64,000 nt of DNA from Pseudolabrys sp. FHR47 (GTDB lineage Bacteria > Pseudomonadota > Alphaproteobacteria > Rhizobiales > Xanthobacteraceae): positions 1,181,001 to 1,245,000 of the forward strand of contig NZ_CP039740.1 in the NCBI RefSeq assembly GCF_005153485.1, written 5' to 3'. The notes beneath the pieces are model-generated. The model searched no databases, was not told the DNA's origin, and worked only from the letters and a program-made list of their open reading frames with translations. The position numbers and the translations under genes are program-made. Positions 26,538 through 34,212 of the stretch are shown piece by piece (the stretch's first letter is position 1; the number at the start of each line of letters is the position of its first letter).

Positions 26538-27386
26538 CTAGCCCTTCAGGATCGCCTTCACCGCTTGGGCCAGCGGCGTGGTCGGCTTGCCCGTCAGCTT
26601 CGACAAGGCCTTGCTGTCGTCGAACAGCGCGCCCTGCGAAATCGGTACTTCCCAGCCGGCGATCATGGCCGCGAATGCTTCCGGCACGCCGTGGCTCGCA
26701 AGGCCCTTGGCGTAATCGGCGACGCTGAGATTCGTGTACGGAATCGTCTTGCCGGTCTGCTTCGAAATTTCCGCGGCCAGTTCGGCAAGCGTGAAAGCAT
26801 TGTCGCCGGCCAGTTCATAGATCTTGCCGTCATGACCCGAGGTCGTGAGTACGGCGACCGCCGCTGCCGCATAATCGGCGCGCGCCGCCGAGGCGATTTT
26901 GCCGTTGCCGGCTGCGCCATAGAGCGCGGCACCGGCCACCGCGCCCTGGATGCCGGCGGCGTAATTCTCGGTGTACCAGCCGTTGCGCAGGAAGGTGTAC
27001 GGAATGCCGGATGCTTTGATCGCGGCTTCGGTCGCGCGATGTTCGGCGGCGAGATCGATCCCGGATGTGTCGGCGTGCAGGATGCTTGTGTAGACGATGC
27101 GCTTCACGCCGGTCTTCTTGGCGGCCTCGATAATCGCCTTGTGCTGCGCCTCGCGCTGGCCGAGTTCGCTCGACGAAATCAGCAGCAAGGTGTCGATGCC
27201 TTTGAGCGCGGCGTCGAGCGTGGCGGGCTTGGTGTAGTCGGCTTCGCGCGCGGCGATGCCAAGGTCGGCGGCTTTGGCCGGTGTGCGGACGAGGGCGACG
27301 ATGTCGCCGGCCGGGATTTTGGCTTTGAGCTGGGCGACGACGAGACGGCCGAGCTGACCGGTGGCGCCGGTAATTCCGATGGTCAT
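26538..27386 (-). CDS. qorB: NmrA-like NAD(P)H:quinone oxidoreductase (QorB-like)
   Basis: A 282-residue atypical short-chain reductase. The nucleotide motif is ITGATGQLGRLVVAQL (about residues 4-19), followed by the YTKPATLDAALKGIDTLLLI and LAAEHRATEAAIKASGIPYT segments of the NmrA/QorB group. E. coli QorB (YtfG) reduces quinones with NADPH. I start at the ATG at 27386 after GGAG; the frame opens upstream to 27425. It is divergent from an HxlR regulator, the same arrangement as E. coli ytfG-ytfH, so the regulator probably senses quinones or electrophiles and controls it. Confidence 0.86.
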   Translation of the reverse strand: MTIGITGATGQLGRLVVAQLKAKIPAGDIVALVRTPAKAADLGIAAREADYTKPATLDAALKGIDTLLLISSSELGQREAQHKAIIEAAKKTGVKRIVYTSILHADTSGIDLAAEHRATEAAIKASGIPYTFLRNGWYTENYAAGIQGAVAGAALYGAAGNGKIASAARADYAAAAVAVLTTSGHDGKIYELAGDNAFTLAELAAEISKQTGKTIPYTNLSVADYAKGLASHGVPEAFAAMIAGWEVPISQGALFDDSKALSKLTGKPTTPLAQAVKAILKG

Positions 27387-27436
27387 GCGAGAACTCCAGT
27401 GGGTGATTTCGATGACCATCGACATAAACCGCTTGA

Positions 27437-27466
27437 TTACTTTCAGTAAGTACCTACATTTCTGTA
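27437..27466. promoter_or_regulatory. Candidate HxlR operators between qorB and its regulator
   Basis: Two short inverted repeats lie side by side: TTACTTTCAGTAA (27437-27449) and TACATTTCTGTA (27455-27466). TAC/GTA-type dyads are typical for HxlR/DUF24 regulators, and the location between the divergent genes fits. Confidence 0.6.
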
Positions 27467-27509
27467 AGCATGAAGAAAGTTTTGCGTCGGCCTGAAGGAG
27501 TCTAAGCCT

Positions 27510-27959
27510 ATGTCATCGCAGGAAATTTCCCTTGAGAACCTCGGGGTTCCGCTGTCCGAGAAGCTCGCCCGCGGCAATCTTCTCGCGGCCGCTTGTCCGT
27601 CGCGCGAGGTCCTGAAGCATCTAACAAGCCGCTGGGGCGTGCTGGTTCTGATCGTGCTCGAGCGCCGGATGCATCGGTTCAGCGAGCTGCGCCGGGCGGT
27701 CGGCGGGGTGAGCGAGCGCATGCTGGCGCAAACGCTGCAGCATCTGGAGCAGGATGGCATGGTCGCGCGCGTTGCTTACCAGGTCGTGCCGCCGCATGTG
27801 GAGTACAGCCTGACGCCGCTCGGCCGCGAGGCAGCGGAGAAGGTGAGGGTGCTGGCCGACTGGATCGAAGTCAGCCTGCCGCGGATCGCCAGGCACTGGG
27901 CGAAAGCGGAGAGGACGGGGGCGGTCGACGCCGACAATCGAGACGGCCAGGCCCTCTGA
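27510..27959 (+). CDS. HxlR-family redox/quinone-responsive regulator
   Basis: A 149-residue winged-helix regulator of the HxlR/DUF24 family: CPSREVLKHLTSRWGVLVLI with the conserved N-terminal Cys (about residue 29), RFSELRRAVGGVSERMLAQTL as recognition region and VEYSLTPLGREA as wing. The Cys is often the redox sensor in this family. Ribosome site AAGGAG precedes the ATG. Divergent from the qorB-like gene, so it probably represses it until quinones or electrophiles modify the cysteine. Confidence 0.87.
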   Translation: MSSQEISLENLGVPLSEKLARGNLLAAACPSREVLKHLTSRWGVLVLIVLERRMHRFSELRRAVGGVSERMLAQTLQHLEQDGMVARVAYQVVPPHVEYSLTPLGREAAEKVRVLADWIEVSLPRIARHWAKAERTGAVDADNRDGQAL

Positions 27960-27970
27960 CGAGGGTAGTC

Positions 27971-28030
27971 TTCACCCTCCCCCTCATAAGGGCGTTTACG
28001 CCCGTCTTCGACGGGCTATGGGGAGGGTGA
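27971..28030. repeat. Palindromic repeat (CACCCTCCCC...GGGGAGGGTG)
   Basis: TTCACCCTCCCC at 27971 pairs with GGGGAGGGTGA at 28020, and an inner GGGCGT...ACGCCC arm adds a second hairpin. This is another repeat family common in Rhizobiales. It follows the HxlR gene. Confidence 0.75.
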
Positions 28031-28075
28031 GAGAGGCTGCCGCCCCCGCCGGTCAAAATAATATTCCTAGGACTA

Positions 28076-28105
28076 TTGACTCTGCCGTTTGCCTAGCCCT
28101 ATATT
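28076..28105 (+). promoter_or_regulatory. Sigma70-like promoter of the structured element
   Basis: TTGACT at 28076-28081 and TATATT at 28100-28105 each match five of six consensus bases, with an 18-base spacer. The surroundings are AT-rich, unlike the flanks. A transcript would start near 28112 and run through the hairpin-rich region. Confidence 0.62.
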
Positions 28106-28111
28106 CCCATC

Positions 28112-28545
28112 CATTCCGCCCCATCTAGCGAGGGGTGTCTGTACAGCATCTTCAGATGCTGGGGCGGGGAGCGGTGGCCGGGACGGGGCGTCGGAGATGC
28201 GGCGCAGTTTCCCCTCCCGGCGGTCCAAGCCGCATCGGTCCTGGCGCGCTAAACCGCGCGCAACGGGGAGTGTAACTGGGCGTGGGGTGACGGGAGGTTG
28301 CCTTACGTCCTGAAGAAATCCCACAGCGGTGGATAGGCTGCCCCGACGTAAGAAGGGCCCGCCTGAAAGGTCGTGAGTCCACCGGGGGCCCTGCGGAGCA
28401 AACCTATAAACACCGCGCGCGGAACGCCAAAGGCTCGGCAATTCCGTGGTGACGACGTCTGTGCACTTTCTACAAACACCGTGCACAGAGCTGCGGGGTC
28501 GTTCGGGCCCCGGCGTTCCGCGCGCCCTCGTTTTATCGAGAGCGT
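28112..28545 (+). ncRNA. Candidate structured non-coding RNA (unknown family)
   Basis: This non-coding stretch follows a good promoter and holds consecutive perfect stems: AGCATC/GATGCT (28145-28160), GATGCGGC/GCCGCATC (28196-28236), GCGCGC/GCGCGC (28244-28261), TTACGTC/GACGTAA (28303-28351), AGGGCCC/GGGCCCT (28354-28392) and a 14-bp stem GCGCGCGGAACGCC/GGCGTTCCGCGCGC (28415-28525) with a 9-bp TCTGTGCAC/GTGCACAGA hairpin (28458-28489) inside. CTCG-TTTTAT-CGAG follows at the end. It lacks RNase P, tmRNA and SRP RNA signature sequences. Reverse-strand frames of 76-183 codons are open but are Arg/Pro-rich and lack ribosome sites. It is either a new structured RNA or a dispersed structured element. 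Confidence 0.5.
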
Positions 28546-28546
28546 G

Positions 28547-28576
28547 TAGCCCGGATGAGCGAAAGCGAAATCCGGG
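28547..28576. repeat. Copy of the TAGCCCGGATGAGCGAAGCG repeat
   Basis: A single arm pair (TAGCCCGGAT...ATCCGGG) joined to the end of the structured region. Better copies occur at 49.44 and 51.03 kb. Confidence 0.75.
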
Positions 28577-28772
28577 ATGGAATGGGAATTCGGGACTGCG
28601 GCCTGCCCGGGGCCGACCAAACAATGCGGGCGATGACGTATGCCTAGGCTCCTTTTACGCCGCTCCAGTGAGTGAGAAGTCCTGGCCGGCCGAATAATTA
28701 ATCCGGTCAAACCGCCGCAGCCTCTCGCATCGGGGCGAACCGTCCCCAACTGAGATTTCGATGTGAAGGGTG

Positions 28773-28819
28773 TTGACATTCCGCTTCGGCGCTCTTACTC
28801 ATGTAAATGTTATTTACAT
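28773..28819 (+). promoter_or_regulatory. Promoter and palindromic operator of the DUF2852 gene
   Basis: TTGACA at 28773-28778 is a perfect -35 box. About 20 bases on is ATGTAAAT-GTT-ATTTACAT (28801-28819), a perfect inverted repeat with 8-bp arms, located 26 bases before the start codon, so a bound protein would block transcription there. No matching regulator is adjacent. Confidence 0.6.
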
Positions 28820-28844
28820 TCACACGGAGACCGGAGAGGCCGCC

Positions 28845-29285
28845 ATGCCCATCACCGCCAAGCTCGACGAATTCGGCAAGCCCGCCTGGATTGCCCTGAC
28901 CGTACTCGGGTTCATCGTCTGGTGGCCGATCGGTCTCGCAACTTTGGCCTTCACAATCGGGAGCGGAAGAATGGGATGCGGATATCGCGGCCACGATCGC
29001 TGGCAGCACAAGATGGATCGTCTCCAGTCGAAGATGGACTGGATGCGCTCGAAGATGAGCGGTGGTCCCGGTTTCGGCGGCGGCTCACCCTTCGGTGCGC
29101 CGTCGAGCGGCAACTCGGCCTTCGATGAATACCGCAACGACACTTTGCGTCGCCTGGAAGAAGAGCAGCGCGAATTCAAGGCCTTCCTGGAGCGTCTGCG
29201 CTTCGCCAAGGACAAGACCGAGTTCGACGCCTTCATGGCTGAGCGGCGCAACCGCCCGGCGCCGGAAAGCCCGACGCAGAATTAA
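28845..29285 (+). CDS. DUF2852-family membrane protein
   Basis: A 146-residue protein of the Rhizobiales-specific DUF2852 family. It begins MPITAKLDEFGKPAWIALTV; residues 14-40 form one hydrophobic membrane segment, followed by GRMGCGYRGHDRWQ, a Met/Lys-rich helical section and a glycine-rich linker. The C-terminal half is a coiled-coil-like region (FDEYRNDTLRRLEEEQREF). Start at 28845 has GGAGAGG before it. It has its own promoter with a perfect palindrome and a terminator after it, so it is a single regulated unit. Function unknown. Confidence 0.82.
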   Translation: MPITAKLDEFGKPAWIALTVLGFIVWWPIGLATLAFTIGSGRMGCGYRGHDRWQHKMDRLQSKMDWMRSKMSGGPGFGGGSPFGAPSSGNSAFDEYRNDTLRRLEEEQREFKAFLERLRFAKDKTEFDAFMAERRNRPAPESPTQN

Positions 29286-29316
29286 GCAGCCCCCCTGACC
29301 CTTCTGCGCGAGCCAG

Positions 29317-29358
29317 GCCGTCCGCTCTCTCCCCGAGGCGGGCGGCTTTCTCTTTTTT
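29317..29358 (+). terminator. Intrinsic terminator after the DUF2852 gene
   Basis: GCCGTCCGC / GCGGGCGGC stem (one G-U), 12-base loop, followed by TTTCTCTTTTTT. Confidence 0.85.
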
Positions 29359-29677
29359 GTCTCAGGGCCCGTCTTCCGCCTTTAGGCGAAGGCGATTGAT
29401 CGCGTTCCAAATGTCATACGGTTTTTGCCGTCGACCATGATCTTTCCGAAAATCGGCTCCACTTTTCGGGATTGTGCTCGTAACGAATCCTTTACGATAA
29501 AAGCGCTGTGTGGGGGGACATAAAGGCCAGCAAAAGCCCGTATTTTAGCGGGCTCGGCGCCCTCATTTGGCCAAGTTTGGCAGGGATTCCGCCTGCCGAG
29601 CCCAAGCCAATGGAATTTCGAACACCCGCGGTGCGGGCCTTGTCGACAAGGCCGGCGCCACGAAAAGGACGTGCCTT
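29359..29677 (+). other. tolQ upstream region: dispersed repeat and hairpins
   Basis: This gap contains a copy of the TTTCCGAAAATCGG...CCACTTTTCGGGA Rhizobiales repeat (about 29437-29474), an AGCCCG-TATTTTAG-CGGGCT hairpin (29535-29554) and a GGCAGG-GATTCCG-CCTGCC hairpin (about 29579-29597). The tolQ promoter should lie here. No small gene is convincing. Confidence 0.55.
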
Positions 29678-30400
29678 ATGAATCCTGCCGATCTGGCACA
29701 GCAATCGCTACCGACCATCGTCGCTTCAGACCTGTCGCTGTGGACCCTGTTCTGGCACGCCCACTGGGTCGTGAAGTTCGTGATGGTCGGCCTGCTCGCC
29801 TGCTCGGTCTGGGTTTGGGCGATCGCCATCGACAAGTGGGTGCTGTACACGCGCAACGCGCGCGCCATGCGCAACTTCGAGTCCCAGTTCTGGTCCGGCC
29901 AGTCGCTCGAGGAGCTTTATCGCACCCACGCCGCCAAGCCGACCAACTCGATGGCCGCCTTGTTCGTCGCCGCGATGCAGGAGTGGAAGCGCAGCTTCTC
30001 CGGCCAGCAACGTTCCTTCGCCGGCCTGCAGACGCGTCTCGACAAGGTGATGCAGGTGACGATCGCGCGCGAAATCGAGCGTCTGGAAAAGCGGCTTCTG
30101 GTGCTGGCGACGGTCGGCTCGGCCGGTCCGTTCGTCGGCCTGTTCGGCACCGTCTGGGGCATCATGACCAGCTTCCAGTCGATCGCCGCGTCGAAAAATA
30201 CGTCGCTCGCCGTGGTGGCCCCGGGCATCGCGGAGGCGCTCTTTGCGACCGCGGTCGGCCTCATCGCCGCCATACCGGCGACGATTTTCTACAATAAGTT
30301 TGCGGCCGAAGTGAATAAACAGGCGCAGCAGCTCGAAGGCTTCGCCGACGAATTCTCCGCCATCCTGTCGCGCCAGATCGACGAACGCGGGGCGGGCTGA
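29678..30400 (+). CDS. tolQ: Tol-Pal system inner-membrane proton channel TolQ
   Basis: A 240-residue TolQ. Three membrane segments are visible: residues about 22-45 (FWHAHWVVKFVMVGLLACSVWV), 140-160 and 180-200. The conserved VGSAGPFVGLFGTVWGIMTSF and GIAEALFATAVGLIAAIPATIFYN motifs carry the channel polar residues. TolQ with TolR uses the proton gradient to drive TolA and Pal during division. I start at the ATG at 29678; the open frame upstream is repeat-like. It begins the tolQRAB-pal operon. Confidence 0.95.
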   Translation: MNPADLAQQSLPTIVASDLSLWTLFWHAHWVVKFVMVGLLACSVWVWAIAIDKWVLYTRNARAMRNFESQFWSGQSLEELYRTHAAKPTNSMAALFVAAMQEWKRSFSGQQRSFAGLQTRLDKVMQVTIAREIERLEKRLLVLATVGSAGPFVGLFGTVWGIMTSFQSIAASKNTSLAVVAPGIAEALFATAVGLIAAIPATIFYNKFAAEVNKQAQQLEGFADEFSAILSRQIDERGAG

Positions 30401-30461
30401 GCCGGATACCGGGGCGGCGTCGCGGGCGGGGCCGCGATCCGAAACTTGAGGGACGAGGCGA

Positions 30462-30917
<456 letters not shown>

Positions 30918-30919
30918 AT

Positions 30920-31837
30920 ATGCAGATGAAGACGGCATCGATGATCTCGACCGCCCTGCACATCGCTGTGCTGGGCTGGGCGACGCTGTCTTTCAATGGC
31001 AAGGCTTTTGAGTCGACCCATGTCGAGGCGATGCCGATCGACCTCGTCAACATCAGCGAATTCTCCCAGATGACCAAGGGCGTGAAAGATGCGCCGAAGG
31101 TCGAGGAGCAACCGAAGCCCGTTGTCGAAAAGGTTTCGAAACAACCGCCGCCTACGCCGGCCGACGATCTCAAGCCCAAGATCACCGAAAAGCGCGAGGT
31201 CGCCGACAACAAGGAGGCCGCGCCGCCGCAGCCGGAGCCCAAACCCGAGCCGCCGAAGCCGGAGCCCAAGCCCGAACCGCAGAAAGCGGAGCCGAAGCCC
31301 GACCAGATCGCCGACAAGATCAAGGATGACAAGGAGCCGACGACCAAAGCCGAGTCGCAACCGCTGCCGCCGAAACGTCCGCCAATGCCGAAGAAGCCGC
31401 AGCAGCAGTTCAATCCGAACCAGATCGCGGCGCTGCTCGACAAGCGCGATCCGCTGCGCCATGCGCAAACCGGTGACGCGCTCAATTCGCTGGCCTCCAG
31501 AGGCACAGCCACCGGCAGCAGCTCGACGCTTTCCGCCAGCGAACTGTCGCTGTTCATGGCGAAGATCAAAGGCTGCTGGGACGTGCCTGCGGGGATCGCC
31601 GATGCGAACAGCGTGCCTGTTCTCCCGATCACGATCCAGCTCAACCGCGACGGGTCTCTCGCGAGCCAGCCGAGGATCGACATTCAGGTTCCGCCGGGGC
31701 CGATGCAGATCGTCGCCGAAAGCGCCTTGCGCGCGATTCTCAAATGCGCGCCCTATACTATGTTCAGGCAATCCAATTATGAGGCCTGGCGCATACTCCC
31801 CCTCGGCTTCGATCCAGGTTTCATGTCGAGGAGCTAG
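30920..31837 (+). CDS. tolA: TolA-type energy-transducing protein (Pro/Lys-rich)
   Basis: A 305-residue protein: a membrane anchor near residues 8-22, a long Pro/Lys/Glu-rich stretch (about 55-160, with [20 protein letters not shown]) that can span the periplasm, and a C-terminal domain (about 205-305) with a cysteine pair in [11 protein letters not shown] and [10 protein letters not shown], as in alphaproteobacterial TolA. It starts two bases after tolR and ends two bases before tolB. Sequence repeats are low-complexity rather than damage. Confidence 0.93.
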   Translation: MQMKTASMISTALHIAVLGWATLSFNGKAFESTHVEAMPIDLVNISEFSQMTKGVKDAPKVEEQPKPVVEKVSKQPPPTPADDLKPKITEKREVADNKEAAPPQPEPKPEPPKPEPKPEPQKAEPKPDQIADKIKDDKEPTTKAESQPLPPKRPPMPKKPQQQFNPNQIAALLDKRDPLRHAQTGDALNSLASRGTATGSSSTLSASELSLFMAKIKGCWDVPAGIADANSVPVLPITIQLNRDGSLASQPRIDIQVPPGPMQIVAESALRAILKCAPYTMFRQSNYEAWRILPLGFDPGFMSRS

Positions 31838-31839
31838 AA

Positions 31840-33231
31840 TTGTCGTCAAATCACTTTAACGACTTGGGGAAGACATTGACCGCCACATTGAAGGGCGCCC
31901 GCGGGCCCAGGCAGACGCGCCGACGTTTCCTTGCGTTTTCGGCGGGCGCCGTCGCGACCGGTCTTTGGGCGCAGCAGGCGCAGTCGCAGGCGCAACGCTC
32001 GCGTATCATCATCTCCGAAGGCAACGTGCAGGCGATGCCGATCGCGCTGCCCGATTTCGTCGCCGGCACGCCGGCCGATGCCGACGTGTCGCGCAACGTC
32101 ACCGGCATCATCTCGAGCAATCTTCAGCGCTCCGGTCTGTTCGCGCCGATCAATCCGGCCGCCTTCACCGAGAAGATCACCAATTCGGACGCCGTGCCGC
32201 GCTTTCCCGACTGGCGCGTCCTCAACGCCCAGGCGCTGGTCACCGGGCGCATCACCAAGCAGGGCGACGGCCGTCTCAAGGCGGAATTCCGCCTGTGGGA
32301 CGTGTTCGCCGGCCAGCAACTCGACGGCAAGCAATACTTTACGACGCCGGACAACTGGCGGCGCATCGCGCACATCATTTCCGACGCGATCTATGAGCGC
32401 CTCACCGGCGAGAAGGGCTATTTCGACAGCCGCGTCGTTTTCGTCGATGAGACCGGGCCGAAGGACCGCCGCGTCAAGCGGCTCGCCATCATGGACCAGG
32501 ACGGCGCCGGCGTGCGTTATCTGACTCGCGGCGACGATCTGGTGCTGACGCCGCGCTTCAACCCGACGACGCAAGAGATCACCTACATGTCCTATGGACA
32601 GGCGGATCCGCGCGTTTATCTGCTCAACATCGAAACCGGCCAGCGCGAGATCGTCGGCAACTTCCCCGGCATGACCTTCGCGCCGCGCTTCTCGCCGGAC
32701 GGCCAGCGCGTCATCATGAGCCTGCAGCAGGGCCCGAACTCCAATTTGTTCGTCATGGACCTGCGCTCCAAGCAGACGACGCGGCTCACCGATACGCCGG
32801 CCATCGACACCGCGCCGTGTTATTCGCCGGACGGCCGCTCCATCTGCTTCGAGAGCGATCGCGGCGGCTCGCCGCAAATCTATGTCATGCCCGCGACCGG
32901 CGGCCCGGCGCAGCGCATTTCGTTTGGCGAAGGCAGCCACTCGACGCCGGTGTGGTCGCCGCGCGGCGACTACATCGCCTTCACCGGCCAGTCGCGCGGC
33001 CAGTTCTCCATCGGCATCCTCAAGCCGGACGGTCAGGGCGAACGCCTGCTCACCTCGGGGTTCCACAACGAAGGTCCGACCTTCGCGCCGAACGGCCGCG
33101 TGCTGATGTTCTTCCGCGATCCGGGGCAGGGGCCGTCGCTCTATACGATCGACATTACCGGCCGTAACGAGCAGAAGGTGCCGACGCCGTCGCTGGCCTC
33201 GGACCCTGCCTGGTCGCCGTTATTGTCCTGA
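31840..33231 (+). CDS. tolB: Tol-Pal system beta-propeller protein TolB
   Basis: A 463-residue TolB. It starts at a TTG with GAGGAG six bases before. The N-terminus carries a twin-arginine-type signal ([18 protein letters not shown]), unusual because TolB is commonly Sec-exported. The N-domain includes [19 protein letters not shown], and five or six WD-like blades follow ([55 protein letters not shown]). TolB links Pal to the outer-membrane complex. Gene order tolA-tolB-pal is conserved. Confidence 0.95.
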   Translation: MSSNHFNDLGKTLTATLKGARGPRQTRRRFLAFSAGAVATGLWAQQAQSQAQRSRIIISEGNVQAMPIALPDFVAGTPADADVSRNVTGIISSNLQRSGLFAPINPAAFTEKITNSDAVPRFPDWRVLNAQALVTGRITKQGDGRLKAEFRLWDVFAGQQLDGKQYFTTPDNWRRIAHIISDAIYERLTGEKGYFDSRVVFVDETGPKDRRVKRLAIMDQDGAGVRYLTRGDDLVLTPRFNPTTQEITYMSYGQADPRVYLLNIETGQREIVGNFPGMTFAPRFSPDGQRVIMSLQQGPNSNLFVMDLRSKQTTRLTDTPAIDTAPCYSPDGRSICFESDRGGSPQIYVMPATGGPAQRISFGEGSHSTPVWSPRGDYIAFTGQSRGQFSIGILKPDGQGERLLTSGFHNEGPTFAPNGRVLMFFRDPGQGPSLYTIDITGRNEQKVPTPSLASDPAWSPLLS

Positions 33232-33498
33232 GCTTGGCCGGCACAATTCCGCCCGCACCCCGGCCCAAATCCCGTTGGCGCCGTCAGAGCGCCATATTCA
33301 CCGGCTTTTAACCATGGCTGGCGGTTTAAGCCGTTCGGATGAAGTTTAGGGGCCGCCGCAAGGTTCCATTTAGGTTGATGGAAGGTTCGCTTAACCACCC
33401 CACGGTTAGATGTGGGGCTTAAGCGCGCGGCCCTGCTTCCGGGCTGTTCGATGTCGAGGCGGGGGGCACCGCCTGCGGCGGAGTACGGAGTTATCAGG
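33232..33498 (+). other. tolB-pal spacer with several hairpins
   Basis: A 267-base gap holding GGCGC-CGTCAGA-GCGCC (33277-33293), an imperfect GGCTTTTAACC / GGTTTAAGCC pairing (about 33302-33332) and CCCCAC-GGTTAGAT-GTGGGG (33398-33417) flanked by CTTAA and TTAAG. Possible processing or attenuation site giving pal its own level. I see no ORF. Confidence 0.5.
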
Positions 33499-33996
33499 AT
33501 GATCGAGATCGGAAAATTCGTTCGCGGCATGCGGCTCGCCGCGGTGCTTGCTCTGGGCCTGGCCATCTCGGCTTGCGCGAACCAGAACGCCACCGACGGC
33601 GCCAACGGTGCCGGCTCGGCTTCGACGCCGGGCAGCCAGCAGGATTTCGTCGTTAATGTCGGCGACCGCGTCTTCTTCGAGACGGACCAGACCGAACTGA
33701 CGCAGACGGGCCGCGAGACGCTCGACAAGCAGGCGCAGTGGCTGACGCGCTATAGCCAGTACACCTTCGTCATCGAAGGCCACGCCGACGAACGCGGTAC
33801 GCGCGAATACAACATCGCGCTCGGCGCCCGCCGTGCCCAGTCGGTGCGCGACTATTTGGTCTCGCGTGGCATCAATGCCGGCCGCATGCGGACCATCTCC
33901 TACGGCAAGGAACGCCCTGTCGCGGTGTGTAACGACATCTCGTGCTGGTCGCAGAACCGTCGCGCCGTCACGGTGCTCAATGCCGGCGGCGCCTGA
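33499..33996 (+). CDS. pal: Peptidoglycan-associated lipoprotein Pal
   Basis: A 165-residue lipoprotein. The lipobox is LAISAC with Cys26; the OmpA-like peptidoglycan-binding domain contains FVIEGHADERGTREYNIALG and RAQSVRDYLVSRGINAGRM. Pal ties the outer membrane to the cell wall and is pulled to the division site by TolQRA. The ATG at 33499 follows ACGGAG; upstream codons to 33412 are not lipoprotein-like. It ends the tol operon, with a terminator 30 bases later. Confidence 0.96.
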   Translation: MIEIGKFVRGMRLAAVLALGLAISACANQNATDGANGAGSASTPGSQQDFVVNVGDRVFFETDQTELTQTGRETLDKQAQWLTRYSQYTFVIEGHADERGTREYNIALGARRAQSVRDYLVSRGINAGRMRTISYGKERPVAVCNDISCWSQNRRAVTVLNAGGA

Positions 33997-34025
33997 TCGC
34001 AGCGCTTAACTTCAGCGAATGATGT

Positions 34026-34058
34026 GATGCCCGGCCCCTGTGCCGGGCATCCGCTTTT
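34026..34058 (+). terminator. Intrinsic terminator after pal
   Basis: Perfect 10-bp stem GATGCCCGGC / GCCGGGCATC with a 6-base loop, followed by CGCTTTTC. It separates the tol-pal operon from the efflux genes. Confidence 0.82.
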
Positions 34059-34212
34059 CTGGCTGCGCTGATCGCTCCCTGCCTTTATGACGCCCCGGCG
34101 ACAAAGCCTTCAACAACCTCATTATCCCCGTTGTCACGGGTTCCCGCGCGGGCGATGATCCCCGCGCGGCCGGTGCTGTCATAGGCCGCCTTTGGAATTC
34201 GAGGGGGCTCGA

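Noticed and set aside
28089-28545. RNase P RNA or tmRNA at the structured region
   Set aside because: The expected GAGGAAAGTCCGGGC, ACAGAAA and GGTAAGAG signatures of RNase P and any ANDN-type tag frame of tmRNA are missing.
28073-28624. A 183-codon reverse-strand frame through the structured region
   Set aside because: It is rich in Arg, Pro and Ser without a ribosome site or known family, it reads through the repeat arm at 28547, and the stems explain its open state better in this GC-rich DNA.
33302-33409. CtrA boxes in the tolB-pal spacer
   Set aside because: TTAA pairs are present but their spacing is 11 bases, not 7.
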